From Marmoricola sp. (lineage in GTDB: Bacteria; Actinomycetota; Actinomycetes; Propionibacteriales; Nocardioidaceae), in NCBI GenBank assembly GCA_025965195.1, contig JAOPXK010000015.1, positions 1 through 64,000 on the forward strand: a stretch of DNA of 64,000 nt. The letters run 5' to 3'. The notes below the pieces were generated by a model. That model ran no database searches. It was not told where the DNA came from and was given only the letters and a program-made list of their open reading frames with translations. A program made the translations under genes and the position numbers. Positions 11,656 through 20,829 of the stretch are shown piece after piece. Positions within the stretch are counted from its first letter, which is position 1. Every line of letters begins with the position of its first letter.

Positions 11656-13434
11656 TCAACGTGATTGCTGGGCGGCCCACGACGCGTGCAACCGGCCGTA
11701 GACACCGCCCTGCTCGACGAGCGCCAGGTGGTGGCCTCGCTGCACCACGCGCCCCCTGTCGAAGACGATCACCTCATCGGCCTGCTCGGCGGTCGAGAGC
11801 CGGTGCGCGATGGTGACCGACGTGCGGCCCGACATCAGTCGCTCCATCGCCCGGCCGATCCGCATCTCGAGGTTCGGGTCGACCGCACTGGTGGCCTCGT
11901 CGAGCACCAGCAGGTCGGGGTCGGCGAGGTGTGCCCGGATCAGCGCGACCAGCTGGCGTTCACCCGCCGACATCGACTCGCCCCGCTGTCCCACCCGGGT
12001 GTCGAGGCCGTCGGGCAGGCCCTCGAGCCAGTCCGACAGGCCGAGCTCGGCAACCGCTGCCACCACCTGGTCGCGGGTCGCGTTCAGGTCGCCGTACAAC
12101 GCGTTGGCGAGCAACGTCGAGTCGAACAGGAAGCCCTCCTGCGGCACCAGCACGACCCGTTGTCGTAGCGAGGAGAACGAGATCGTCCGCAGGTCGTGGC
12201 CGTCGAGCAGCACCTGACCGACACTCGGATCGATCAGCCGGGTGAGCAGCTTTGCGAAGGTCGTCTTGCCCGAGCCGGTCTCGCCGACCACCGCAATGCG
12301 GGAGCCCGCCGGGAGGTGCTCGGTAACTCCGGAGAGGACCAGCGGCCCGGTCGGGTAGGCGAAGTCGACGCCGGCGAAGTCCACGTCCACGGCCCCGTGC
12401 TTGAGCGCGACCCCAGCCGGCCCCGGGTCGTCGAGATCGGCAGGGGTGTCAAGGATGCCGATGGTCCGGCGCCAACCGGCGATCGCGTTCTGGGCATCGG
12501 TGAGCACCTGCGTGCCCATCTGCACCGGACCCACGAAAAGCGTTACCAGGAAGGCGAAAGCCAGCACCTTTCCGGAAGTGATGTTGCCGTCGAGCCCGAG
12601 CCAGATGCCGACGATCAGTACCAGCGCATTGGCCAGCCCGGCCGAGACGCCGCCGAGGGAGAACGAGAATGCGGTCAGTCCCTGGGCCTTCGTGCTGGCC
12701 GCCTGGTACTCCGCGATCGAGTCGTCGATGCGCCGCTGGGTGCGCGCCTCGATCGCGTGGGTGCGGACGACGACGGCCCCGACCACCGGCTCGGAGATGA
12801 CCGCGAGCATCTGGCCGACCATCCGGCGGACCACAGCGTACGCATCGGAGAGGCGCTTCTGGAAGAACCGCAGCGACAGGAAAAGCGGCGCAAAGCAGAT
12901 CCACACCACGATCGTGAGCTGCCAGCTGTAGACGAGCATGATCGCGGTCGCGACGAGCACCTGCCCGACGCTGACGATGCCCAGGACGCCGCCGAAGACG
13001 AGGAACTGGCTGACCTGGTCGACATCGCTGGTCACGCGCGAGACCAGGGCGCCGCGGCGCTCGGTGTTCTGGGTGAGCAGCGGCAGGTCGTGAACGTGCC
13101 GGAACGCCCTGATCCGCAACGTGGCAAGGCCGCGCTCGGCAGCGGTGAACAGGCGCCGGGTCATCAGGTACGACGAGAAGGCGGTCACCATGATCGCGAT
13201 CGCGGCAATGATCGCCATCCAGGTGACGAAGCCGGTGTCGACCCCGCCAGGTGCGTTGACGCCGTTGTCGAGGGTCTGCTGGACCGCGATCGGTACGACG
13301 ACCCGGCCGGCCGTCCCGAGCAACGCCAGCAGCAGCGTTCCCCAGAAGCCTTCACGCAGCTCGGGCGAGTAGCGCAGTCCGCTCCTGATCGTCTCCCAGG
13401 CGCTGATGTCCTCGCCGGACTCAACCACGCTCAT
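11656..13434 (-). CDS. ABC exporter half-transporter with canonical Walker B site
   Basis: The 592-residue protein has six membrane helices (about 35-320) and a nucleotide-binding domain. Walker [10 protein letters not shown] is near residue 383, Walker [13 protein letters not shown] near 510, and the switch histidine is in TIAHRLS near 542. The ABC signature is degenerate: MSAGERQ in place of LSGGQ. It overlaps the stop of the next-upstream half-transporter by 4 bases (ATGA), so the two form a heterodimer. The canonical Walker site here pairs with the intact LSGGQ of the partner. Substrate is unknown; such pairs export drugs, lipids or peptides. Confidence 0.92.
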   Translation of the reverse strand: MSVVESGEDISAWETIRSGLRYSPELREGFWGTLLLALLGTAGRVVVPIAVQQTLDNGVNAPGGVDTGFVTWMAIIAAIAIMVTAFSSYLMTRRLFTAAERGLATLRIRAFRHVHDLPLLTQNTERRGALVSRVTSDVDQVSQFLVFGGVLGIVSVGQVLVATAIMLVYSWQLTIVVWICFAPLFLSLRFFQKRLSDAYAVVRRMVGQMLAVISEPVVGAVVVRTHAIEARTQRRIDDSIAEYQAASTKAQGLTAFSFSLGGVSAGLANALVLIVGIWLGLDGNITSGKVLAFAFLVTLFVGPVQMGTQVLTDAQNAIAGWRRTIGILDTPADLDDPGPAGVALKHGAVDVDFAGVDFAYPTGPLVLSGVTEHLPAGSRIAVVGETGSGKTTFAKLLTRLIDPSVGQVLLDGHDLRTISFSSLRQRVVLVPQEGFLFDSTLLANALYGDLNATRDQVVAAVAELGLSDWLEGLPDGLDTRVGQRGESMSAGERQLVALIRAHLADPDLLVLDEATSAVDPNLEMRIGRAMERLMSGRTSVTIAHRLSTAEQADEVIVFDRGRVVQRGHHLALVEQGGVYGRLHASWAAQQSR

Positions 13435-15227
13435 TGGACGACCTCGTAGGCGTTGACCAACCGGGCGTAGGCAGGGTTGCCAGCCAGCAGCTCGTCGTGG
13501 GTGCCGTGGTCGGCGATCCGGCCGTCCTCGAGGAACAGCACGTCGTCGGCGAGCGCGATCGTCGCCTTGCGGTAGGCAATCAGGACCAGCGTCGAGCCTT
13601 CGCCCTGAGTGGCTGCGCGCATCGCGGCCAGGATCCGGGCCTCGACTTCGGGGTCGACGGCCGAGGTGGCGTCGTCGAGAATCAACAGCCGGGGCCGCCG
13701 CACCAGCGCACGTGCGAGCGAGAGCCGCTGCCGCTGGCCGCCCGACAGCGAGGTGCCCCGCTCCCCCAGCTTCGTGTCCAGCCCGTGCGGCAGGGCCGCC
13801 ACGAACCCGTCCGCCTGCGCGGTGCGGAGCGCCTCCCAGACGTCCGCGTCGGCGATGTCCTCGCTCAGCGTGACGTTGTCCCTGATCGTGTCGTCGAAGA
13901 GGAACGCGGTCTGCGGGACCAGCGCCACCTGACCGGCGAGCTGGCCCGGGGCCAAGTCGCGCAGGTCGACGCCGTCCACCCGGATCGCGCCGGCCTGCGG
14001 GTCGACCAGCCTGGTCAGCAGCGAGGTCAGCGTGCTCTTGCCCGACGCCGTCTCGCCCACGATCGCGACGGTCCGGCCGGGCGGGACGTCGAAGCTCAGC
14101 CCGTCGAGGAGTGTCTGACCGGCGACGTAGGAATAGCCCAGCGCGTCGACCTCGAGCAGCGCGCCCGTGTCGGTCGAGGCAAGCTGCGCATCGCCGTACG
14201 ACGTGGTGACCGGGGTGTCGAGCACGGTGTGCACCCGGCGGAAGCCGACGACCGAGCGAGGGAACTCGCCAAGCAGCCAGCCAATGGAACGGATCGGGAA
14301 CGACACGATCGTGAGCAGGTAGGCAATGGTCACCACGTCACCCGCGTCGGCGTTGCCGTGCTGCACCTGCAGCACACCGACACCGAGGACCGCGAGTACG
14401 CCGAAGCTGGGCAGCGCCTCGAGCATCGGGTCGAAGGCAGCCCGGATCCGGCCGGCGCGGATGCCGAGGTCGCGCAGCTGGTAGGCCTTCTCGGCGAACC
14501 GCTCGGTCTCCTCGGTCTCCCGACCGAGGGTCTTGACGACCATCGCGCCGTCGAACGACTCGTGGGCGACTTCGCTGAGCTCGGCGCGCAGTGCCTGGAT
14601 GCGGGTGAAGATCGGCGACGAGAGCCGCTGGTAGGTGATGTTCACCAGGATCACCAGTGGGAAGACCAGCAACCCGACACCGGCCATGGTCAGGTCGGTG
14701 AAGACCATCTCCACGACGGCGATCACCATCATCGCGACCGTGCCGACCGCCATCGGGAGGGGTGCGATCGGAGACCACGCGGCTTCGACGTCGGAGTTCG
14801 CGTTGGACAGCAGCTGGCCCGTCGGGTGCTGCTGGTGCCAGGACATCGGGAGCTCGAGGTACTTCCGGGTCACCTCGCGGCGGTACGCCGCCTGCATCCG
14901 GTACTGCATCACGCCCGCGCCGAGTCGTCTCGCCACGATCCCGACCGCACGCAACAGCGCAACGCCCAAGAAGAGCGCCAGGATCACGACCAGGCCGCCG
15001 GTCAGTCCTTGTTGGTGCCGGGCTCCGTCCTTGAACGCCGGCAGCACGACGTGGTCGGTCGACCAGCCGAGCACCCAGGCGTCCGCGACCGTCAGTGCTC
15101 CGAAGAGCACGCTGCCCAGGGTGGAGAGGGTGAACACCCACGGCTCGCGCCGGATGGCGACTCCGAGTACGCGGAACCCGTCCGTCAAGGTCGACCTCTC
15201 GCCCGAGGTCAGGGAATCCGCACTCAC
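13431..15227 (-). CDS. ABC exporter half-transporter with degenerate ATP site
   Basis: The 598-residue protein has six membrane helices followed by an ATPase domain. Walker A GETASGKST is near residue 390 and the signature LSGGQRQR near 495. Two catalytic positions are altered: Walker B reads LLILDDATSAVD, so the catalytic Glu is Asp, and the switch histidine is Tyr in LIAYRKAT. The companion subunit (11656-13434) has the complementary defect in its signature motif, as expected for heterodimeric exporters with one catalytic and one degenerate site. It starts at GTG or ATG near 15227 and is the first gene of the two-gene unit. Substrate is unknown. Confidence 0.92.
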   Translation of the reverse strand: MSADSLTSGERSTLTDGFRVLGVAIRREPWVFTLSTLGSVLFGALTVADAWVLGWSTDHVVLPAFKDGARHQQGLTGGLVVILALFLGVALLRAVGIVARRLGAGVMQYRMQAAYRREVTRKYLELPMSWHQQHPTGQLLSNANSDVEAAWSPIAPLPMAVGTVAMMVIAVVEMVFTDLTMAGVGLLVFPLVILVNITYQRLSSPIFTRIQALRAELSEVAHESFDGAMVVKTLGRETEETERFAEKAYQLRDLGIRAGRIRAAFDPMLEALPSFGVLAVLGVGVLQVQHGNADAGDVVTIAYLLTIVSFPIRSIGWLLGEFPRSVVGFRRVHTVLDTPVTTSYGDAQLASTDTGALLEVDALGYSYVAGQTLLDGLSFDVPPGRTVAIVGETASGKSTLTSLLTRLVDPQAGAIRVDGVDLRDLAPGQLAGQVALVPQTAFLFDDTIRDNVTLSEDIADADVWEALRTAQADGFVAALPHGLDTKLGERGTSLSGGQRQRLSLARALVRRPRLLILDDATSAVDPEVEARILAAMRAATQGEGSTLVLIAYRKATIALADDVLFLEDGRIADHGTHDELLAGNPAYARLVNAYEVVQ

Positions 15228-15292
15228 AACGAAGGCAACCCTAGGGCGAGCCGCGATGTTTCACCTAGTGGATTGCCTTCTATCCTCGGCGG

Positions 15293-15940
15293 ATGGACTC
15301 CATGTCGCGGACCGAGCGGACGAACCTGTGTGACGCCGCGCTCGCAGCCGGCCCCGAGGCGCCGACCTTGTGCGGTGAGTGGAACGTCAAGGACCTGATC
15401 GTGCACCTGCTCGTGCGCGAGCGCGACCCGCTGGGAGCGCCCGGCATCATCGTGCCCCAGCTCGAGGGCCTGACGGCGCGTGCGAGCCGACGGATGGCCG
15501 GGCAGAGCTTTCCCGTGCTGGTCGAGAAGGTGCGGCAGGGCCCGCCCCGGCTGTCGCCGCTCTCCCTGGGCGTGGTCGACCGGATGATCAACACGGTCGA
15601 GTACTTCGTCCACCTCGAGGACATCCGCCGGGCCCAGCCGGACTGGACTCCGCGAGAGCTCTCCGAGCGCGAGCAGAAGACGCTGTGGAAGACGATCTCG
15701 GTGACCGGCAAGGGGATGGCCCGCTCGGCCGGCGTACCGCTTCAGATCTGCTGGCCTGGCTCGGCAGGTGGTGACGACCGGACCGCGGTGCTCCGCAAGG
15801 GAGCCGACCCTGTGGTCGTGTCAGGCACGCCGAGCGAGATCGTGCTGTTCCTGTTCGGTCGCAAACAGGTCGACGATCTCTCGTTCACCGGACCGACCGA
15901 GAAGATCGCCCAGCTGAGGCAGGCAGACCTCGGCATCTAG
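15293..15940 (+). CDS. TIGR03085-type DinB/maleylpyruvate isomerase-like protein
   Basis: This 215-residue soluble protein starts MDSMSRTERTNLCDAALAAG and contains TLCGEWNVKDLIVHLLVRE, the helix pattern of the DinB/mycothiol-dependent maleylpyruvate isomerase superfamily. TIGR03085 is the actinobacterial subgroup with this N terminus. The superfamily uses a metal bound by three histidines in a four-helix bundle; here His in IVHLL and in YFVHLEDIR are candidates. Substrate is unknown. A second in-frame ATG three codons downstream is an alternative start. It is divergent from the ABC exporter, with a 65-base shared promoter region. Confidence 0.8.
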   Translation: MDSMSRTERTNLCDAALAAGPEAPTLCGEWNVKDLIVHLLVRERDPLGAPGIIVPQLEGLTARASRRMAGQSFPVLVEKVRQGPPRLSPLSLGVVDRMINTVEYFVHLEDIRRAQPDWTPRELSEREQKTLWKTISVTGKGMARSAGVPLQICWPGSAGGDDRTAVLRKGADPVVVSGTPSEIVLFLFGRKQVDDLSFTGPTEKIAQLRQADLGI

Positions 15941-15969
15941 CCAGTCCAGTTGATGCGTCGGCTGATGCG

Positions 15970-16830
15970 TCAGTTGACGCCGAAGTGCACGTGGTCGAAG
16001 TGGTTCGCCGTTGCCGAACCGCGGTCCGGCATCAGTCGCCAGCCCTCGCTCGCGCGCACCGGCGTCCAGATGTGCTGGCGGTAGATGATGTCGAAGATGT
16101 CCAGCTCGGCAGCATGCGCCTGCAGGAACGCCGCGATGGCGTAGCCGACAGTCGGGTCGTTGGTCATCGCGTCGACCGCGTGGCCGGTGTCGTGCTCCGG
16201 GCGGGGGCCGAGACCGCCGTACGTCGTGATCTGCGGGAAGTTGTGACAGACCGCTTCCCAGGCCCGGATCATGTTCGGGACCAGGCCGGTCATCACGCTG
16301 GCACTCTCCGGGCACGGGGTGAAGTTCAGGCCCATCGAAGCAGGCGTGGCCGGCTTCTTCGCGCTCACGTACTCGGTGTGCACCCAGCGGGACTTGTCGT
16401 CACGGATGACCTCGGTGAAGCCGACGAGGTGACGACCGGTTATCCGGAGCCTGCTGCTGGCCGGGATCTCGCCGAGCAGGTTGGACTTCTCGGTGGGGAG
16501 CGACCAGACATTGAGGCTGTCGGTGGACCATCTGGTGCCGATCACCTTGGGCAGGTCGACGGCAGGACCTCTCGAGAGCTTCAGGGAGGCAAGGCGGTCC
16601 AGTGACCGGGTCGGGCCCTGATCGCGGCTGCCGAGCTGGGCACTGGCGCTCACAGCGTGGGCAACCGTGGAGGCTGCGCTCTGCGCGGTGGGGGACTTGA
16701 TCGAGGTGCCGGTCTCGGTCAGGGCGACGCCGGCGCCAACCGTCAGGAGGGTGACCAGGGGTGCGGTCACGAGCGCGATACGTCGGGTCCGCGGGGTTTG
16801 TGTCTTGAGGCTGTGTTGGCCGTGGGGCAC
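15970..16830 (-). CDS. Secreted SH3-like protein with M15/VldE-like C-terminal domain
   Basis: The 286-residue protein has a basic N terminus and one hydrophobic segment (about 17-37) that can act as a signal peptide or anchor. An SH3b-like stretch follows (about 100-152: LNVWSLPTEKSNLLGEI ... WVHTEYV). The C-terminal domain (about 160-286) holds HDTGHAVDAM near residue 212 and FDHVHFGVN at the end, spaced like the zinc ligands of LAS-type (M15) peptidases. A cell-wall hydrolase role is inferred. The predicted start is GTG. The 182-base gap upstream to dusB carries no riboswitch that I could identify. Confidence 0.7.
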   Translation of the reverse strand: MPHGQHSLKTQTPRTRRIALVTAPLVTLLTVGAGVALTETGTSIKSPTAQSAASTVAHAVSASAQLGSRDQGPTRSLDRLASLKLSRGPAVDLPKVIGTRWSTDSLNVWSLPTEKSNLLGEIPASSRLRITGRHLVGFTEVIRDDKSRWVHTEYVSAKKPATPASMGLNFTPCPESASVMTGLVPNMIRAWEAVCHNFPQITTYGGLGPRPEHDTGHAVDAMTNDPTVGYAIAAFLQAHAAELDIFDIIYRQHIWTPVRASEGWRLMPDRGSATANHFDHVHFGVN

Positions 16831-17012
16831 GAACTGGTCCGTTTCGTTGGGGACAGGACACCCTGCGGCGCGACACGGTGGTGCCGGGCGTTACAGGGTT
16901 TGTTGTTCTGTTTCAGGTTTCCGCCCTTGGAGGCGTCCGACGATGAAAACACGATTTCGCCGTATTTGGTAACGAACAGGTCACAAAGGCCGGGGTGGGT
17001 CGTCCCCTGGTG

Positions 17013-18158
17013 TCAGCCCCCGCTGACCTCCGAGGCGTCCTCACGGACGACGTAGCCGCTGCCGTCCATGTCGTCGAGCCAGCCCTCGGGAAGCACGACA
17101 CGCTTGCGTGGACTGCCCTGTCGCCCTCGTGGCGTGCCGAGCTCCAGCACCGGGAACGGCGCCTCCGGATCGAGTTCGACGAGCAGATCGTCCAGTCCGG
17201 CGAGCGTCGAGACGAGCGCGAGCGCGTGACGGAGGTCACCCCCAGCCGGAAAGCCCTTGAGGTACCAGGAGATGTGCTTCCGGAACTCCTTGCAGCCGCG
17301 CTCCTCGCCCATGTGCTGGCAGAGCAGCTCACAGTGCCGGCGCATCACTGCGCGAACCTCTCCGAGCGTCGGCAGTGTGGCGATCTGCTCGCCCGCGAAG
17401 GCGGCGGCCAGATCCCGGAAGAGCCAGGGACGCCCGAGGCAGCCACGGCCGACAACGACACCGGCGGCCCCGGTCTGCTCGACCATCCGGATCGCGTCGG
17501 CCGCTTCCCAGATGTCGCCGTTACCGAGGACCGGGATGTCGACGTGCGCCACGAGCTCGGTGATCGAGTCCCAGTCGGCTTCCCCCGAATAGGCCTGTAC
17601 GGCGGTCCGCCCGTGCAGCGCGATCGCGGCCGCGCCCGACTCCTCAGCGATCCGTCCGGCGTCGAGGAAGGTCAGGTGGTCCTCGTCGATCCCCTTGCGG
17701 GTCTTCATCGTCACCGGGACGTCGTACTTGGCTGCGGCCGCGACCGCCTCTCGCAGGATCTCGCCGAGCAGGTTGCGCTTCCACGGCAGGGCCGCTCCCC
17801 CGCCCTTCCGGGTGATCTTCGGGACCGGGCAGCCGAAGTTGAGATCGACGTGCGCAACGCCGTACTCCGCACAGAGGATCTCGGTCGCCTTGCCGACGTA
17901 CGCCGGATCGGTGCCGTAGAGCTGCACCGAACGCACGTCCTCGAGCTCGTCGAAGACCAGCATCGACTTGGTGGTCTCGTCGCCCTCCACGAGTCCCCGG
18001 CTGGTGATCATCTCGCAGACGAAAAGACTCCGGCCACCCTGCGCAATCACCTGTTCCATGCACAGCCGGCGGTAGGCGGCGTTGGTGATCCCCGCCATCG
18101 GCGCGAGCACCACAGGCGTCGCGACCGTCAGCGAGCCGAGTGTCAGACCGGCATTCAC
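17013..18158 (-). CDS. dusB: tRNA dihydrouridine synthase
   Basis: This flavoenzyme reduces uridines in the tRNA D-loop to dihydrouridine using FMN and NADPH. The 381-residue protein has APMAGITNAAYRRLC at the N terminus, the catalytic Cys near residue 108 in DLNFGCPVPKITRKGGGAA, and ALHGRTAVQAYSG. It has the length and arrangement of the bacterial DusB group. I chose GTG 18158 because it starts the conserved NAGLTLGSL region and lies 8 bases after the stop of the preceding lipoprotein gene; the frame continues upstream to 18440 inside that gene. It follows the glyS-lipoprotein pair and is probably cotranscribed. Confidence 0.93.
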   Translation of the reverse strand: MNAGLTLGSLTVATPVVLAPMAGITNAAYRRLCMEQVIAQGGRSLFVCEMITSRGLVEGDETTKSMLVFDELEDVRSVQLYGTDPAYVGKATEILCAEYGVAHVDLNFGCPVPKITRKGGGAALPWKRNLLGEILREAVAAAAKYDVPVTMKTRKGIDEDHLTFLDAGRIAEESGAAAIALHGRTAVQAYSGEADWDSITELVAHVDIPVLGNGDIWEAADAIRMVEQTGAAGVVVGRGCLGRPWLFRDLAAAFAGEQIATLPTLGEVRAVMRRHCELLCQHMGEERGCKEFRKHISWYLKGFPAGGDLRHALALVSTLAGLDDLLVELDPEAPFPVLELGTPRGRQGSPRKRVVLPEGWLDDMDGSGYVVREDASEVSGG

Positions 18159-18166
18159 AACTGCGG

Positions 18167-18829
18167 TCAGGCCTTCTTCTTGTGAGTGGTCTTCTTCGGA
18201 TCGTGCTTGACGACCTTGGGACCGCCGATCTTGCCGGTCCAGGTGATCGGCGCGTACTCCTGGAGCGGTCGGAAGCTCATCCCGGTGAGGGTGCCGTGGT
18301 TGGGCACCAGGTAGACCAGGCATGCGGTCGCGGTGGCGTTGGGGGCGAAGACGGTCGGTAGCGCCTTCGAGGGGCACTTGGTGAAGTCGTTGGAGAAGGT
18401 CGACGCCTGGATCAGCGTGTTCGTCTGGTCGACCGCCCACAGCGGGACGGCGGTCTGACCGACATCGCCCTCGCCGACGTTCTTGAGCTTCACCTGCACG
18501 TAGTAGGGCGTCGACGCCTGCACCTGCGGGGTCAGCTGGTACGACGCGAAGTCACGGATCGCGCCCTTGTCCACACGCGTGACCGTGATCTCGAGGACCG
18601 TGCTGCGCTTGGGATTCGGCACATAGGTCACTGTCGCCGGCTGCCCGAAGGGCAGGGTGGTGCCGGGCTTGGTCAGCGTGACCCCGCTCGGCACGGTGAC
18701 ATCGTTCGTCGGCAGCGAGGTGGTCGGCTGGGCGGTCGGCGGCGTTGGCTTCTTCGCCGCGCCACAGCCCGTCAGGATCAGTGCGGGCACCAGCAGGACG
18801 GCAAGGAGACGAACGACGCGGGTCACCAC
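18167..18829 (-). CDS. Lipoprotein with DUF4352-like domain
   Basis: This is an exported lipoprotein of about 220 residues. The signal VVRLLAVLLVPALILTGCG contains lipobox LTGC, followed by a Pro/Thr-rich linker (about 20-45). The rest is a beta-rich domain with the pattern of DUF4352/telokin-like domains (VLEITVTRVD, YYVQVKLKNVGEGD). Two consecutive GTG codons (18829, 18826) are possible starts; GGAGG is 9 bases before the first. The tail is lysine-rich. Function is unknown. It lies 41 bases after glyS and 8 bases before dusB on the same strand. Confidence 0.75.
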   Translation of the reverse strand: MVTRVVRLLAVLLVPALILTGCGAAKKPTPPTAQPTTSLPTNDVTVPSGVTLTKPGTTLPFGQPATVTYVPNPKRSTVLEITVTRVDKGAIRDFASYQLTPQVQASTPYYVQVKLKNVGEGDVGQTAVPLWAVDQTNTLIQASTFSNDFTKCPSKALPTVFAPNATATACLVYLVPNHGTLTGMSFRPLQEYAPITWTGKIGGPKVVKHDPKKTTHKKKA

Positions 18830-18870
18830 GTCATTCTGCCTCCGGTCGACGCCGATCTGGGGCATTGAGG

Positions 18871-20280
18871 TCAGCAACCCACGAGGCGCTCTGCAAAGTA
18901 GCTGCGCAGTCCTTCGAGGGAGATCCGCTCCTGGCTCATCGAGTCACGCTCGCGGACGGTCACCGCGTTGTCCTCGAGGGTCTCGAAGTCGACGGTCACG
19001 CAGTACGGCGTACCGATCTCGTCCTGCCGGCGGTAACGACGACCGATCGCACCGGCGTCGTCGAAGTCGACGTTCCAGAACCCGCGGAGCTCCTTGGCGA
19101 GGTCCTTGGCCTTGGGCGTCAGGTCGGCATTGCGGCTCAGGGGCAGCACCGCGACCTTGACCGGCGCGAGACGCGGGTCGAGCTTGAGCACGGTGCGCTT
19201 GTCGACGCCGCCCTTGGTGTTGGGGGCCTCGTCCTCGGTGTAGGCGTCGACGAGGAACGTCATCAGGCTGCGACTCAGGCCGGCCGCAGGCTCGATGACG
19301 TAGGGGATGAAGCGCTCGTCGTTGGCCTGGTCGAAGTACGACAGGTCGGTGCCCGAGTGCTCACTGTGTGTCTTCAGGTCGAAGTCGGTGCGGTTCGCGA
19401 TGCCCTCGAGCTCGCCCCACTCGGAGCCGGCGAAGTTGAAGCGGTACTCGATGTCGACGGTGCGCTTCGCGTAGTGGCTGAGCTTTTCCTGGGCGTGCTC
19501 GTAGTGCCGCAGGTTGTCCTTGTTGATGCCGAGGTCGACGTACCACTTGGTGCGCTCGTCGATCCAGTACTGGTGCCATTCCTCGTCGGTGCCGGGTACG
19601 ACGAAGAACTCCATCTCCATCTGCTCGAACTCGCGGGTCCGGAAGATGAAGTTCCCGGGGGTGATCTCGTTGCGGAAGCTCTTGCCGATCTGCGCGATGC
19701 CGAACGGCGGCTTCTTGCGCGCACTGGTGACCACGTTGGCGAAGTTGAGGAAGATGCCCTGCGCGGTCTCCGGGCGCAGGTAGTGCAGGCCGGACTCGTC
19801 CTCGATGACACCGAGGTAGGTCTTCAGCAGGCCGGAGAACTGACGCGGCTCGGTCCACGCTCCGCGGGTGCCGCAGTTGGGGCACGCGACGTCCTTCAGG
19901 TCGACGTCGTCGGGATCGACCGGCTTGCCCTTCGCGGCTGCCTTCTCCGCCACCTGCTCCTGGAGGTGGTCCGCACGGAAGCGCTTGTGGCAGGACTGGC
20001 ACTCGGTCAGGGGGTCGGAGAAGGTCGCGACGTGGCCGGAGGCCTCCCAGGTCTGCCGGGGCAGGATCACGCTGGAGTCCAGCCCGACGACGTCCTCGCG
20101 CGACTGCACCATCGAGCGCCACCACTGACGCTTGATGTTCTCCTTGAGCTCCACCCCGAGCGGGCCGTAGTCCCATGCGGAGCGGGTGCCTCCGTAGATC
20201 TCCCCGCACGGGAAGACGAATCCCCGGCGCTTGGCGAGTGAGACGACGTTGTCGACGGTCGATGCTGGTGCCTTGGCCAC
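18871..20280 (-). CDS. glyS: Glycyl-tRNA synthetase, alpha2 type
   Basis: This class II aminoacyl-tRNA synthetase charges tRNA-Gly. The 469-residue protein is the single-chain homodimeric type found in actinobacteria, archaea and eukaryotes. It has [20 protein letters not shown] near the N terminus, a zinc-ribbon insertion with CQSCHKRF and CPNCGTRG, motif 2 [13 protein letters not shown] and motif 3 [13 protein letters not shown] 20280 is preceded by AGGAG with an 8-base spacer, which makes it a better start than the open extension to 20346. It heads a minus-strand group with the lipoprotein and dusB. Confidence 0.96.
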   Translation of the reverse strand: MAKAPASTVDNVVSLAKRRGFVFPCGEIYGGTRSAWDYGPLGVELKENIKRQWWRSMVQSREDVVGLDSSVILPRQTWEASGHVATFSDPLTECQSCHKRFRADHLQEQVAEKAAAKGKPVDPDDVDLKDVACPNCGTRGAWTEPRQFSGLLKTYLGVIEDESGLHYLRPETAQGIFLNFANVVTSARKKPPFGIAQIGKSFRNEITPGNFIFRTREFEQMEMEFFVVPGTDEEWHQYWIDERTKWYVDLGINKDNLRHYEHAQEKLSHYAKRTVDIEYRFNFAGSEWGELEGIANRTDFDLKTHSEHSGTDLSYFDQANDERFIPYVIEPAAGLSRSLMTFLVDAYTEDEAPNTKGGVDKRTVLKLDPRLAPVKVAVLPLSRNADLTPKAKDLAKELRGFWNVDFDDAGAIGRRYRRQDEIGTPYCVTVDFETLEDNAVTVRERDSMSQERISLEGLRSYFAERLVGC

Positions 20281-20342
20281 GGGTTCTGCTCCTGCTGGAT
20301 GGTCACCGGCTGGCTGCCGGCGGCTGGTTCGTTGCGGAGGGG

Positions 20343-20660
20343 TCACCCTACCGAGCGGGGGCGACTCCGGTTCAACTCGGTTTCGCCGACCAGCAGCTCG
20401 TAGGCGCTCGGCTCGTCGATCGCGCGGCTCAGGAGCGGGACGGCGCCGACCTTCACGTCGTACGACGACAGCGCCCGGCGGTAGCTCCCCACATCGCGCC
20501 AGCGGGTCACCAGCACCCAGATCTCCGGCTCGTCGAGATTGCGGCCCACGCGTCCGTCCTCGAAGCCGGGCATGCTCGCCAGCACGTCATGCGCGGCCTG
20601 CAGCTCCTCCCGGAACGCCGCGTCGTCCTCAGGCACGCGGAACCTGTTCACCACCAACAC
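20343..20660 (-). CDS. Antibiotic biosynthesis monooxygenase (ABM)-domain protein
   Basis: This 105-residue protein has the ferredoxin-like ABM pattern: [13 protein letters not shown] at the start, [18 protein letters not shown] in the middle and [17 protein letters not shown]. Such small dimeric proteins act as cofactor-independent monooxygenases or haem-degrading enzymes; the pattern resembles both groups and I cannot separate them. The predicted start is GTG with AAGG upstream. It lies beyond a nested palindrome from the zinc operon and 62 bases upstream of glyS on the same strand. Confidence 0.75.
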   Translation of the reverse strand: MLVVNRFRVPEDDAAFREELQAAHDVLASMPGFEDGRVGRNLDEPEIWVLVTRWRDVGSYRRALSSYDVKVGAVPLLSRAIDEPSAYELLVGETELNRSRPRSVG

Positions 20661-20679
20661 GGGACGACCTTATGCTGCC

Positions 20680-20773
20680 GGAGTTTTCACAGGCCATGAG
20701 GTCAAACCTCCTCTTCGCCCATGTCGCGACGTGTGCGAAGAGGAGGTTTGGGTTCATACCCTGTGAAAACTCC
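20680..20773. repeat. 94-base nested palindrome
   Basis: The sequence is an interrupted palindrome centred between 20726 and 20727. Outer arms GGAGTTTTCACAGG (20680-20693) and CCTGTGAAAACTCC (20760-20773) match perfectly. Inner arms CAAACCTCCTCTTCGC (20703-20718) and GCGAAGAGGAGGTTTG (20735-20750) also match perfectly. A 9-base spacer on each side shares a pairing ATGA/TCAT core. The centre is a near-palindrome around TCGCGA. About 40 of 47 base pairs can form. There is no T-run on either side, and both flanking genes point away from it, so it is not a simple terminator. Role unknown. Confidence 0.9.
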
Positions 20774-20791
20774 CTACCCCGAACCGACGAC

Positions 20792-20829
20792 TTGACAATG
20801 ATTCCCATTTGTATTGAGAATCATTGTCA
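20792..20829 (+). promoter_or_regulatory. Zinc operon promoter with two Zur boxes
   Basis: Two 15-base sites of the actinobacterial Zur type lie in this promoter: TGACAATGATTCCCA (20793-20807) and TGAGAATCATTGTCA (20815-20829). Together they give 12-base inverted arms TGACAATGATTC/GAATCATTGTCA. TTGACA (20792-20797) and GAGAAT (20816-20821), 18 bases apart, are a plausible sigma-A promoter that the boxes would cover. The second box ends on the A of the znuA start codon, leaving no ribosome binding site, so the message is probably leaderless. Confidence 0.85.

Noticed and set aside
13434..15398. 654-codon plus-strand frame opposite the ABC half-transporter
   Set aside because: Antisense shadow of a gene with clear Walker, signature and membrane features; composition is typical of shadows.
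16831..17012. Possible c-di-AMP (ydaO-type) riboswitch before the secreted cell-wall protein
   Set aside because: Some GTCCTG and CGAAACGGACC-like pieces resemble the 3' half, but the conserved 5' parts of the motif are missing.
20680..20773. Bidirectional terminator reading of the nested palindrome
   Set aside because: No T-run on either side, and both flanking genes start, not end, at this gap.
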